A DNA stretch of 64,000 nucleotides, taken from positions 1,488,001-1,552,000 of the forward strand of contig NZ_SISG01000001.1 in NCBI RefSeq assembly GCF_004310685.1. The letters run 5' to 3'. The stretch is from Glaciihabitans arcticus (GTDB taxonomy: Bacteria > Actinomycetota > Actinomycetes > Actinomycetales > Microbacteriaceae). Under the pieces are notes generated by a model. The model saw nothing but the letters and a program-made list of their open reading frames with translations, had not been told where the DNA came from and did no database searches. The position numbers were made by a program, and so were the translations under genes. This document shows positions 46,557 through 54,904 of this stretch, piece by piece; positions within the stretch are counted from its first letter, which is position 1, and every line of letters starts with the position of its first letter.

Positions 46557-47294
46557 GTGGCAGCCACAGGCTTGATCGGCGCGAAGCCAGGGCGGATTCG
46601 CGAGGCCAACGAGAAGTTCCTCGTTGAGCGGCGCCCGATGGATTCGAGGCAGCGGCGCAACCTGTTCATCATCTCGGCGGTTCTGGCGGGCGTTGGGCTC
46701 GTCGGCTTCACGGTCGTGCTCATCGGCGTCCTCGGCGGCGAGGGGCTCACAGTCATCGACGAGCCAATTCGCGACTGGCTCATGGCCGGCAGATCCAAGA
46801 CCTGGACCCCGGCGATGCTCGTGCTCTCACTCGTCTTCGGCCCGTTGTTCTTTCCCTACATGACGCTTGCGATCACGGTCGCGTGGGTCATCAAGGCTCG
46901 CCACCTCTGGCGCCCCCTCCTCCTCGCGGGCGGCACGCTGGTTGGCATTGTGGCTGTTCGCGGTATCGCCGAGGTCGTAGGTCGCGCCCGTCCGCCGGTC
47001 GAAGACATGCTGACCGATGTCGATTCGAGCGAGTCATTTCCTTCGGGTCACGTCATCGGCGCCGCGATATTCATCCTCCTGATCGCCTACCTCGTCTTCT
47101 CGCGTCGGCAGGCTCGTTGGATTGCGACCTTGTCCTTCGTGTTTGCAGGGATCGCTGTGATTGCGACGGCTCTGAGCCGCCTGTACCTCGGCTATCACTG
47201 GGCGACTGATGCCATCGGTGCCATTTTTCTCGCACTCGTGGTTCTCGGTGCTGCAATGGCGATCGATACGAAGCGCACGACGTCGGCCGAGTAG
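46557..47294 (+). CDS. PAP2-family phosphatase
   Basis: A 245-residue membrane phosphatase with six helices. The three active-site motifs are present: VGRARPPVED, ESFPSGH and SRLYLGYHWATD, with the catalytic His pair. Substrates are usually lipid phosphates such as undecaprenyl pyrophosphate. GTG 46557 has GGAG 5 nt upstream and is preferred to GTG 46539. It lies on the opposite strand inside the tad cluster, between tadC and the pilin gene. Confidence 0.9.
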   Translation: MAATGLIGAKPGRIREANEKFLVERRPMDSRQRRNLFIISAVLAGVGLVGFTVVLIGVLGGEGLTVIDEPIRDWLMAGRSKTWTPAMLVLSLVFGPLFFPYMTLAITVAWVIKARHLWRPLLLAGGTLVGIVAVRGIAEVVGRARPPVEDMLTDVDSSESFPSGHVIGAAIFILLIAYLVFSRRQARWIATLSFVFAGIAVIATALSRLYLGYHWATDAIGAIFLALVVLGAAMAIDTKRTTSAE

Positions 47295-47303
47295 CGGCTC
47301 ACG

Positions 47304-47398
47304 CTAGAACCCCACCTGCAGCACCCAGATCCCCGGGAAGATCGCGAAGGAAATGATGACCGGCAGGATCAGGAACACGAGTGGGCTCGCCAGAGAAA
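47304..47398 (-). pseudogene. Second, diverged tail of a tadC gene
   Basis: This frame encodes LASPLVFLILPVIISF...WVLQVGF and a stop, matching the last 29 residues of intact TadC (AMLVPLVFLILPVTIAF...WVLQVGF). The last ~43 bp are identical to the intact copy while the rest is diverged, and no upstream tadC sequence adjoins it. It flanks the small gene 47413-47871, whose other side is intact tadC. Confidence 0.8.
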
Positions 47399-47412
47399 TA
47401 GGACTCTTTTGG

Positions 47413-47871
47413 CTACCGGGGATGCGACGCCACCATCTCTTGAATCGTTCGCAGATGGGAAGTGGGAAAGGGCGCCTCGACCCAACGGCGCAAGTACTCG
47501 GCCTCGCCATATTCGTCCAGCACTCGCTGCGCGGCGTAACCAACACTCGCTGCGAGATCGGTCAGCGGTTCGGAGGTTCGGAAAATCTCCACACCTTCGT
47601 CATCGCGCATGGGCGGAAAGTTGTCCGGGAACACCAGAATCACCAATTGCGCTTCGCCGCCTTCACGGGTGAAAATCCAGCGGTACTCGCCGGGCTCTTC
47701 CTCCCACGAGCAGCGGGCAGCGTCGCCTCCCTCGAGAAGACTGCGGATCGCTGCCAAAAGATCACCCAGGGCGTCACTGAGGTAGGAGGCAGTGAGCTCC
47801 ACCTTGGAGTTACCATCGCTGACAGACGACCGAGCCCACCCTGTTCCGACGATCTCAAAGTCGAACTGCAT
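47413..47871 (-). CDS. Hypothetical protein inserted in the tad locus (immunity-like)
   Basis: A 152-residue acidic cytosolic protein (FEIVGTGWARSSVSDGNSKVEL, SWEEEPGEYRWIFTREGGEAQLVILVF) of alternating strands; size, acidity and lack of membrane segments resemble immunity proteins of polymorphic toxins, but I do not recognise a family. CACTAT lies 6 nt before its ATG. It is bracketed by intact tadC and a second tadC tail, so it was probably inserted with a duplication. Confidence 0.6.
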   Translation of the reverse strand: MQFDFEIVGTGWARSSVSDGNSKVELTASYLSDALGDLLAAIRSLLEGGDAARCSWEEEPGEYRWIFTREGGEAQLVILVFPDNFPPMRDDEGVEIFRTSEPLTDLAASVGYAAQRVLDEYGEAEYLRRWVEAPFPTSHLRTIQEMVASHPR

Positions 47872-47877
47872 GACTAG

Positions 47878-47883
47878 ATAGTG
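47878..47883 (-). promoter_or_regulatory. -10-like element of inserted gene
   Basis: CACTAT on the minus strand, six bases before ATG 47871, immediately after the tadC stop. Confidence 0.35.
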
Positions 47884-48822
47884 TCAGAACCCCACCTGCA
47901 GCACCCAGATCCCCGGGAAGATCGCGAACGCGATCGTGACGGGGAGTATCAAAAACACCAGCGGCACGAGCATTGCCACCTCCTTCTTGCCGGCGAGTTC
48001 GAGCATGCGGCGCTTGGCGTCATCCCGAGAGTCCTGCGCCTGGGCGCGCAGTACCTCGACTAGCGGGGTGCCGCGGTCGAGTGCGCCGGTGAGCTGCTCG
48101 GTGAAGCGGGTGAAGGCGGGCAGCTCGAGGTCTGCGGCCCGGCGGGTGAGGGTGTCGGCGAAGGGCGTGCCGGTGTTCACGTCGGCGATGACCCCCGCGA
48201 GTTCGGCGGACAGCTCGCCCGAACTGACCCGCGAGACCCGACGGATCGCATCGAGGATGCCCTCGCCTGCCGAGAGGCTGAGCGTGAGGAACTCGAGAAC
48301 GGTCGGCAGTTCCTCGGCCATGCGAGCGAGTCGAGCGCGAGCCTGGCGCTGCAGCAGGTAGTCCCGCCCGACGACTCCCCCGACGGCGAAGACCAGCACT
48401 ATGACCACTTGCGCGACGAACGGGATGCCCTGGCTGCGCACGGCCGCGAGGGACGCGAGCACGCCGAGGGCGGCGCCCGCCGCGCCCCACGCGAGCTGGC
48501 GGGAGCGGAACTCGTCGACCGCGAGCGGTGAGCCCGCCTGGCGCAGCCGCCGGGCGGTCTGCGTCGGGTTGCCGGCGAGCGCGGCGACGGCGTGCCGCAT
48601 CCCGGTCAGAAGGGGTGTGAGGAGGAAGCCGAACACGGGCAGCGGGTCGACCGGTGTGCGGCCGAGCATCTCGCGCGCGCCGGGCGAGACGTCGCGAACG
48701 TAGGGGGCGACGCGGGTGGCGAGACTAGGGCGACTGAGTCGAGGCAGGCTACCGATGACGCTCCACAGGCCGAGTCCGAGCAGGAGCCCCCAGACGAGTG
48801 CCAGCGCGAGGGTCGGCGTCAC
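47884..48822 (-). CDS. tadC: TadC-type type II/IV secretion F-domain protein
   Basis: A 312-residue inner-membrane protein with helices at both ends and a cytosolic T2SSF domain in the middle (ELPTVLEFLTLSLSAGEGILDAIRRVSR, GTPLVEVLRAQAQDSRDDAKRRMLELAGKKEVAM in pieces). TadC with TadB forms the platform of the Flp pilus machine. GTG 48822 overlaps the tadB stop by 4 nt. The final ~45 bp are repeated at 47304. Confidence 0.88.
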   Translation of the reverse strand: MTPTLALALVWGLLLGLGLWSVIGSLPRLSRPSLATRVAPYVRDVSPGAREMLGRTPVDPLPVFGFLLTPLLTGMRHAVAALAGNPTQTARRLRQAGSPLAVDEFRSRQLAWGAAGAALGVLASLAAVRSQGIPFVAQVVIVLVFAVGGVVGRDYLLQRQARARLARMAEELPTVLEFLTLSLSAGEGILDAIRRVSRVSSGELSAELAGVIADVNTGTPFADTLTRRAADLELPAFTRFTEQLTGALDRGTPLVEVLRAQAQDSRDDAKRRMLELAGKKEVAMLVPLVFLILPVTIAFAIFPGIWVLQVGF

Positions 48823-49682
48823 TCGAACCACCGCCGCTCCTCGGGCATCCGACCGAGGCCGATCATCAGCCGGTAGGCGACCACCGTGACGGCCAGCCCG
48901 ACAACGATCATGAGGCCGCCCCCGGCCGTGTTGTAGGCGGCCGCTGCTTCGGGTCGCGAGGCGAGCAGCAGAAGCACTATCCAGGGAGCTGCTACCCCGA
49001 GCCGGGCGGCGTTCAGCACCCAGGACTGTCGCGCCTCCACCTCGGAGCGGATCGCAGCCTCCTGCCGCAGGTACGCGGCAAGATTGCGCAGCACGAGGGT
49101 GAGTTCGCTGCCGCCGACCTCGCGCGACATGCGCAGCGTCTCGAGGATGCGATCGGAGACCGGGTCGGCCAGCCGCTCCTTGAGCTGGGTGAGGCAGAGC
49201 CCGAAGTTGCCGCTCGCGCGATACTCCTCCTCGAAGCGTGCGAACGAGGACCTCGTCTCGGGCGGGCCGGAGCGCGCGAGCGTGACGACGCTGTCGGGCA
49301 GCGCGAGCCCCGAGCGCACCGCCGAGACGAGGTGGTCGACGACGTCCGGCCAGACAACGCGGGTCGCTCGTCGCCGGGCGCGGGCGCGCTGGGCGACGAT
49401 GATGCCGGGCAGGACGAGAGCAACGAGCGCGGCAGCGATCGCGAGCGCCGTGACGGGCAGAAAGACGAACGTCACCGCGCCCACCACGAGCCCCAGAAGA
49501 GTGGATGCCACGGCGAACGCCGCAACGGACACCCGCCCCAATCCGGCCTGCAGCAGCCGCACTCGCGCTCCGGCGACTACCCCCGGTCGACGTGGTGCCC
49601 GCGCGGCGCCCGCCGGCCAGAGCACCGGGGATACCGCGAGTAGCGCACCCGCCCCGAGCACGGCGCCCCACAGCACGCTCAC
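48819..49682 (-). CDS. tadB: TadB-type type II/IV secretion F-domain protein
   Basis: A 287-residue membrane protein. T2SSF core: WPDVVDHLVSAVRSGLALPDSVVTLAR, then FARFEEEYRASGNF and REVGGSELTLVLRNLAAYLRQEAAIRSEVEARQSW in pieces; N- and C-terminal helices anchor it. GTG 49682 overlaps the tadA stop by 4 nt, so tadA, tadB and tadC were one coupled operon. It is intact, although its upstream partner is not. Confidence 0.88.
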   Translation of the reverse strand: MSVLWGAVLGAGALLAVSPVLWPAGAARAPRRPGVVAGARVRLLQAGLGRVSVAAFAVASTLLGLVVGAVTFVFLPVTALAIAAALVALVLPGIIVAQRARARRRATRVVWPDVVDHLVSAVRSGLALPDSVVTLARSGPPETRSSFARFEEEYRASGNFGLCLTQLKERLADPVSDRILETLRMSREVGGSELTLVLRNLAAYLRQEAAIRSEVEARQSWVLNAARLGVAAPWIVLLLLASRPEAAAAYNTAGGGLMIVVGLAVTVVAYRLMIGLGRMPEERRWFE

Positions 49683-50503
49683 GCGCTCACCCCCAGCACC
49701 GCGGACGGGTCGAATCCGGCTGCCGCGAACTTGTGAATGCGGGTCGGGTAGCCGCCCGTCGGTTCGAGCTCGCCGCGAGTGGAGTGCACCCGCGAGAGGG
49801 CGAAGATCGTGCTGGCCTCGATCACCGTGCCGGTGACGTTGCCGCTCGGGGCCACGATCTCGATCACCCGCCGTCGTCCGCTGCGCTCCAGCTCGCAGTG
49901 CACGACGAGGTCGATGCAGCCGGCCACCGTCGGCACGACGAAGGCGCTGTCGATGTTGCGCCCGGCGAGCAAGGGCAGCGTGGACAGCTTCGCAAGGGCG
50001 TCGCGGGCGCTGTTGGCGTGGATGCTGGACATGCCGGGCAGCCCCGAGTTGAGCGCGATGAGCAGGTCGAGGGACTCGGCCTCGCGCACCTCCCCGACCA
50101 CGAGACGGTCGGGGCGCATCCTCAACGATTCTTTGATCAGGCGGCGCAGGGTGATCTCACCCGTGCCCTCGAGCGATGGTTGTCGACACTGCATGGCGAC
50201 GCGATCGAGGGCGCCGAAGTCGAGTTCGAAGGTCTCCTCGACGGTGACGACGCGCTCGGTCGGTCGGGCGCTCGAGAGCAGCGCGTTGAGCATGGTGGTC
50301 TTGCCGCTCTGCGTGGCTCCCGACACGATGATGTTGCTGCCGGCCAGCACGCTCATGCGCAGGAACTCCGCCGCCTGCCGCGTGAGCGACCCGAGCTCGA
50401 CGAGTTCGTGCAGGCTGCCGATGCGCCGCGTGAACTTACGGATATTGACCGCCCAGTGCTTCTGAGTGATGGTCTGAGCATTGTTGTGCAGAAAATGTAA
50501 CAA
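49679..50503 (-). pseudogene. tadA: tadA/cpaF secretion ATPase, 5' truncated
   Basis: 274 codons of the ATPase half of TadA/CpaF: Walker A SGATQSGKTTMLNAL, the Asp box VTVEETFEL, Walker B RPDRLVVGEVR, the His box and LPGMSSIHANSARDAL. Family members have about 100-200 more residues at the N-terminus. Here homology stops near HWAVNIRKF (about 50460), where the DNA turns AT-rich and the recombinase element begins; the ATG at 50503 is accidental. The Flp machine therefore probably lacks its motor unless a second copy exists elsewhere. Confidence 0.85.
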
Positions 50504-50591
50504 ACTTTTTTTGTGTTGATTTTCCGCGGCTATGGCGAAATTTCGAAGCCTGTACTCTCTTGTTTTATACGCTAATCTCTCAATATTTTTT

Positions 50592-50640
50592 CGTGACGAA
50601 CTGTGCCCTTCTTGTCACGGCCTGTCCCTTAATGTCACAG
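50592..50640. repeat. Candidate recombinase core sites at element left end
   Basis: CTGTGCCCTTCTTGTCAC (50601-50618) is followed by CTGTCCCTTAATGTCAC (50622-50638), two near-copies in tandem. A CGTGAC (50592-50597) and a GTCACG (50614-50619) also form an inverted pair 16 bp apart. They lie in the AT-rich gap between truncated tadA and the recombinase gene, where tyrosine recombinases would bind. Confidence 0.5.
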
Positions 50641-50641
50641 T
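50636..50641 (+). promoter_or_regulatory. -10-like element of recombinase gene
   Basis: CACAGT followed by six bases and GTG 50648; it overlaps the repeated candidate binding sites, which could give autoregulation. Confidence 0.3.
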
Positions 50642-50647
50642 CCCTGC

Positions 50648-51817
50648 GTGAACAAAAACTGGTATGAGCGGGCCCTGAAGGTCGATGGACTTAAATTCCT
50701 GCGCGAAGAGGAAGCGTTTTTTGTTGCCACTCTGGACGCCTGGGGGACACAAAGAAGATCTGCGGGGAGGAAACTCGCGACGATCCACCAAGACCGAAGC
50801 GCGGTCGAGAACTTCGCCAAATTCGCCGACCGTTTTCCTTGGCAGTGGACGACTGCTGATATGTCGGAATACACGACCGCCCGGATTGTCGGCGATGTCG
50901 ATACAAAGGCCGTCGTCCACTCGACAATCGTCGGGATGCACGGGGCGATCCGCCGCTACTGCAACTATCTCTTGTCATACGGAAATGACTGGGCGAGTGT
51001 ATGCGAGGAGCGATTCGGCGCACTTCCGAACCAAGTGTGTTTCGATTGGAACACGCGCAGCCACACGTCCGAGAGCGAGGCGAACCCATCTGTTCGTGGC
51101 TTCAGCTACGACGAGTTGGCAACTTTCTGGCAGGCCTCCGGCGAATGGGTCGAGGAAATCGATCGGTCGCGCGAAAAGGGCTGGCTCGCTGCTATGCGGG
51201 ACATCGCACTTTTCAAAACAGCGTGGGCGTTCGGCTTGCGCCGAAACGAGTTGCGAATGCTTGACATCAGTGACCTCAACTACAACCCGCGTATCCCCAA
51301 GTGGGGGCAATACGGAAAGATCAACGTCAGCTACGGCAAGTCGTCTAACGGTGGTCAACCGAAGCAGCGCAACGTCTTCTTGGTCCCCACCCACCAGGAC
51401 GTGATTCCTGAACTGGACAGGTGGGTCGAAAAGCTGCGACCGCAAACTGAACCGGGCGATCTTCCTGCGCTATTTGTGACGGAGCGGCATAGCCGAGTGA
51501 GTCTTCGACTCATTGACGCTCGGTTCGCCCTTTTACGGGAATTCGCCGGGCTACCGAAAGTGCTAACAATGCACAGTCTCCGCCGGTCCTACCTCACCCA
51601 CATTCAAGAGAGTGGACTGCCTGCTCTGTTTGCTCAGTATCAGGCTGGCCACTCCCACGCTGCGACAACAGCCAGGTACACCAGTCCATCGAATGACTAT
51701 CGGTCTAGGGTGGTTGCAACAGCGTTGAGCGACTACGACCGATGGGACGGGCAGGATGGCGACCACCGAGTGGGTGTGGAACGCCCGCAAGGTCATGGCG
51801 GACCGCGGCATGTTTAA
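50648..51817 (+). CDS. Tyrosine recombinase/integrase
   Basis: A 389-residue tyrosine recombinase. An N-terminal SAM-like core-binding domain spans residues 1-120 (SAVENFAKFADRFPWQWTTADM). The catalytic domain has Arg I in AFGLRRNELRML, the beta-hairpin Lys near SYGKSSNGG, the HSLRRSYLTH box, GHSHAATTARYT with the third His and the nucleophilic Tyr. All catalytic residues are intact. Start GTG 50648. It overlaps the following HTH gene by 62 nt. First gene of a trio that likely forms one mobile element. Confidence 0.9.
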   Translation: MNKNWYERALKVDGLKFLREEEAFFVATLDAWGTQRRSAGRKLATIHQDRSAVENFAKFADRFPWQWTTADMSEYTTARIVGDVDTKAVVHSTIVGMHGAIRRYCNYLLSYGNDWASVCEERFGALPNQVCFDWNTRSHTSESEANPSVRGFSYDELATFWQASGEWVEEIDRSREKGWLAAMRDIALFKTAWAFGLRRNELRMLDISDLNYNPRIPKWGQYGKINVSYGKSSNGGQPKQRNVFLVPTHQDVIPELDRWVEKLRPQTEPGDLPALFVTERHSRVSLRLIDARFALLREFAGLPKVLTMHSLRRSYLTHIQESGLPALFAQYQAGHSHAATTARYTSPSNDYRSRVVATALSDYDRWDGQDGDHRVGVERPQGHGGPRHV

Positions 51818-52100
51818 GACCAGCGATCTCGTCGCGCCCTTCCGAGCCCAGGGCATTGACATCTCTCGTGAACAGATCTATCGCATCGTGGCAATAAAGC
51901 CTCGCCGGCTCAATATGGAAGTGCTTATCGCTCTTTGCGTGACTCTGGACTGTCAGTTAGACGAGCTCGTGGTCTTCGACTCGCCCAAATCCACCGGCTC
52001 AGCCAGTCCTCTGCGAGCACGAAGCAACGGTCCCTCGATTGACCCCTCCGAACGCCACGAGGATCGACCTTTCCCCGTAACGGTGCACAAGCCCCGATGA
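51756..52100 (+). CDS. Small HTH protein of the recombinase trio
   Basis: A 114-residue protein. Residues 10-75 look like an XRE-type HTH: ARKVMADRGMFKTSDLVAPF, GIDISREQIYRIV, RRLNMEVLIALCVTLDCQLDEL. A disordered tail follows. It overlaps the recombinase gene by 62 nt and the third gene by 4 nt (ATGA), so all three are translated as one unit. It probably regulates or orients the recombinases. Confidence 0.8.
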   Translation: MATTEWVWNARKVMADRGMFKTSDLVAPFRAQGIDISREQIYRIVAIKPRRLNMEVLIALCVTLDCQLDELVVFDSPKSTGSASPLRARSNGPSIDPSERHEDRPFPVTVHKPR

Positions 52101-54091
52101 CGCCGCGCCTCACGGCGCTGATCCGGAGTCTCTCCGAACACTCAAATGCTGATGAGGCATCTATTCGACGGGCAGTGGAAGCCTTGAAACCGTCGACCGC
52201 CGACTACGTGTCGAGAGTGATCGAAGAACAACCGGAAGCTGCGCATACCCTCACTGCAGGCATGCCTGCTGCACTACTGCTGCTTACCCATGCCCTGCGG
52301 CGGGAAGGCTCGTCCAGCCCAACCTGGCCGCGCTGCCCGAAATGTTCCCAGACCGCAACGATGTGGTTCCTCGGCCCAGATAGAACCCGCGTTTGCCGAC
52401 GCTGTCACGAAAATCACTCCCGCGGAATTTGCAGCGAGTGCGGCCAGCGCCGCGTGCTTCCCCGCTCCCGGGATAGAAAGGTCATCTGCCGGACCTGCAG
52501 ACACCCCCGGATAGAAAGGGAATGCACACGATGCAGCCGTCCGAGCAAGCTGGGGACAGTTACGCAGAGCGGATTCGTGTGTATCGGCTGCCGTGAGATC
52601 GCCCTGCAGCCTTGCGTGCGATGCGAACAATTGGCCCGCCCGATCGGACGCATGCTTGGCGGCTTCGTCTGCTCCTCTTGCTACGGCGACATCAAACGGC
52701 ACGCACGCGCCTGCCCGATTTGTGGCGAGCATCGCATCCTTTCAGAACTCGGGGACGCGGGGAATGCAGTGTGCGCGACGTGCGCAGGTGCGCCAGAAAG
52801 ATATGGCTGCACGCGGTGCGGAAGCGAACGCTTCTACGTAGGCGCGCTGTGCGGCGCCTGCCTGCTCTCCGACTCTCTCGATGCAGCCTTCGGTCAGCGC
52901 GAAAGCACCCCATTCGCTACTGCCCTTCACGACCACTTCAACGGCCGCCAAGATCCTCGAAACGCCCGAGCGTGGCTATTGGGCGACGGCTTCTCGAGCG
53001 TGCTCTCAGACATGGCATTTGGTCGCCTTCCCGTCGATCACGCCACGGTAGATTCGATACCCGGCGGGCCGCGCCGCCAATTCGTTCGCGAATTACTCAT
53101 CGAGTGCGATGTGCTCCCCTCTATCGACCATCAGCTCCACAACCTCGAGCTTTGGATCACAGAGTTCTGCGCCAAGCTTCCGGCCAATCACGCGCTCATC
53201 GTTCACGAATACGCGACTTGGACGATTCTGCGTCGACTGCGACGTTCCGCTGAATACGAGGACACCCGGAAAACCCAGGGACGAGCCGCGCGCCACACCC
53301 TCCGAGGAATTGTGAAGTTTCTGGAGTGGATGGACGACAATGATGTGTCACTGCGCACCCTCCCGCAACCGGCCCTCGAAACTTTCCTCTCCAGCGTGCC
53401 TCATGAGAGTTGGATGCCCGCGTTCATTGTTTGGGCACGCCGAGCGCACGGCACTCGCGCCTCCGCTCAACCTGCCCGACGCACACCACCGAGCTTGCGC
53501 ATTTCCGAGCTTCAACGACTCGCTGTCTATCGCGCCATCATTAACGACGATCGTCCCCCGGGACACCGACTCGCCTGCGCACTACTGGTTGTCTTTGGGA
53601 TTTCCATCAACCGGATCTCGCAGCTGCGGCCCTCGACATTTGAAGTCACGAACGATCAGGTTCGTGTCACGCTTAGCCCAGGCAAATCAACCCCACTGCC
53701 CGGCCCACTGGCAACACTGTTCAGATTGCACGTCCTCAACCTCCCCGCCGACAACGAGTGGCTCTTCCCGGGCCGCCGATTCAATCGACACATCACACCA
53801 GACGCCATTGGCACGTGGATGAAAAGATACGGCATACCCAGTACTCATCTCCGAGTAGCAGCTCTCTATCAACTGGCGGGTGAGATGTCATCCAAATTAC
53901 TTTCAGAAACAACGGGCCTCAGCGCATCAACGGCAGGGCAGTACGTCAGTGCCAGTGGCTCAGGCTGGAACGAGATCCCCGTTCTCTATGATCCGGACTG
54001 GGCATCGGACCTAGTCGACGACGCAGTAGGCGAAATGACGAGCGCGGTGGAGAGCGAAGAACACCCCCTGTCCTTCATTGAGGACGAGTAG
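52097..54091 (+). CDS. Large zinc-ribbon/recombinase-like protein of the trio
   Basis: A 664-residue protein. Residues about 70-260 hold twelve CxxC pairs (CPKC, CRRC, CSEC, CRTC, CTRC, CIGC, CVRC, CSSC, CPIC, CATC, CTRC, CGAC), enough for six zinc ribbons. Residues 300-640 resemble a tyrosine-recombinase-type fold: a SAM-like helical domain, then LLVVFGISINRISQLRPSTF (box I position) and STHLRVAALYQLA (H-x-R box), ending with AGQYV that supplies a tyrosine. Several catalytic residues are not conserved, so it is probably an accessory DNA-binding partner rather than an active recombinase. Confidence 0.75.
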   Translation: MTPRLTALIRSLSEHSNADEASIRRAVEALKPSTADYVSRVIEEQPEAAHTLTAGMPAALLLLTHALRREGSSSPTWPRCPKCSQTATMWFLGPDRTRVCRRCHENHSRGICSECGQRRVLPRSRDRKVICRTCRHPRIERECTRCSRPSKLGTVTQSGFVCIGCREIALQPCVRCEQLARPIGRMLGGFVCSSCYGDIKRHARACPICGEHRILSELGDAGNAVCATCAGAPERYGCTRCGSERFYVGALCGACLLSDSLDAAFGQRESTPFATALHDHFNGRQDPRNARAWLLGDGFSSVLSDMAFGRLPVDHATVDSIPGGPRRQFVRELLIECDVLPSIDHQLHNLELWITEFCAKLPANHALIVHEYATWTILRRLRRSAEYEDTRKTQGRAARHTLRGIVKFLEWMDDNDVSLRTLPQPALETFLSSVPHESWMPAFIVWARRAHGTRASAQPARRTPPSLRISELQRLAVYRAIINDDRPPGHRLACALLVVFGISINRISQLRPSTFEVTNDQVRVTLSPGKSTPLPGPLATLFRLHVLNLPADNEWLFPGRRFNRHITPDAIGTWMKRYGIPSTHLRVAALYQLAGEMSSKLLSETTGLSASTAGQYVSASGSGWNEIPVLYDPDWASDLVDDAVGEMTSAVESEEHPLSFIEDE

Positions 54092-54322
54092 CACGATCGG
54101 CGAAGTCGAGTAGGGCACCAGCGTGCGGGGCAACTTGCGTTTCACCTGGAGGAGCGCTGGGCGGACAGAATTCTCGGCTCTGCCGTCGGATCCCACCCCG
54201 CGCTAGCTTCTATCATCACTATCTGAACGCGGGAAAAAACGGCGCGGCCACGGATTAGTGCGCTGTCCTCTTAGGTCGTGGGCGCTCACCGGCACGCGAG
54301 GCGAATGATCGCAACATCGTGC

Positions 54323-54766
54323 CTATCGGGGCTTCGCATTCGATCTGTGGAGGCGCGAAGCCGCAGTGAACGCCGTCCCCGCGCGCAATGACCTCGCGTT
54401 TCGAGTCCAGACAATCCAACCGTCCCGTCTCCAATGAACAGCGAGGTGGTGACGAAAGATGAAAATTGACCGCCTGTCGAGACTTGCCCAGTCGAGGATG
54501 AGATCCACGCGCAGCAGGCGGTGCGGGCTGAGCACCTGTTCGAACATTTCGGAAAAGGACGGATTGCGCCCATTCCGTTTCCGGAACCGGGCGATGGCAA
54601 TAGCGGCCTCAAGCCCCCAAGGATGTCGATCGTCATTCGTGATGCTCGTGAGCGCCACCTGCAAGTCAGCCGGCAGACCCTTCGGCGACCGGCTCGATAG
54701 CTTTGAAACTTCCGGCAAGATGAATCCTTCTGCAGTCGGGCGTAACCGGCGTCGTGCCGGGAACAT
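54323..54766 (-). CDS. Hypothetical protein
   Basis: A 147-residue basic protein: KGLPADLQVALTSITNDDRHP and then HHLAVHWRRDGWIVWTRNARSLRAGTAF with a W-R-x-x-G-W-I core. Recalls small uncharacterised Microbacteriaceae proteins. The gene is isolated, and the flanking 230 and 138 bp show nothing else. Confidence 0.5.
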   Translation of the reverse strand: MFPARRRLRPTAEGFILPEVSKLSSRSPKGLPADLQVALTSITNDDRHPWGLEAAIAIARFRKRNGRNPSFSEMFEQVLSPHRLLRVDLILDWASLDRRSIFIFRHHLAVHWRRDGWIVWTRNARSLRAGTAFTAASRLHRSNAKPR

Positions 54767-54892
54767 TGATGAAGTGCCGACGTGCAGTTCCTCGATATCC
54801 AGTTCTGGACTATCTGAGGGTAAGAAATGTGTTTCGTGTGGCCTCCTGAATTATGCCATACGCAGGAGGCTAGTGGCAGAGGTCTCTGCGTC

Positions 54893-54898
54893 CACGCT
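54893..54898 (+). promoter_or_regulatory. -10-like element of XRE gene
   Basis: CACGCT followed by six bases and ATG 54905; weak (nAnnnT). Confidence 0.3.
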
Positions 54899-54904
54899 GG
54901 TTCT

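Noticed and set aside
50504-50647. A small coding gene in the AT-rich gap
   Set aside because: No frame longer than a few codons with a plausible start; the segment holds repeats and a promoter instead.
53093-53296. Small minus-strand frames inside the zinc-ribbon protein gene
   Set aside because: They lie inside a gene with continuous CxxC spacing on the plus strand and lack starts with any signal.
54198-54233. CCCGCG...CGCGGG inverted pair followed by an A-run after the recombinase trio
   Set aside because: For plus-strand transcripts the run is A rather than T and the loop is 25 nt, so it does not fit an intrinsic terminator.
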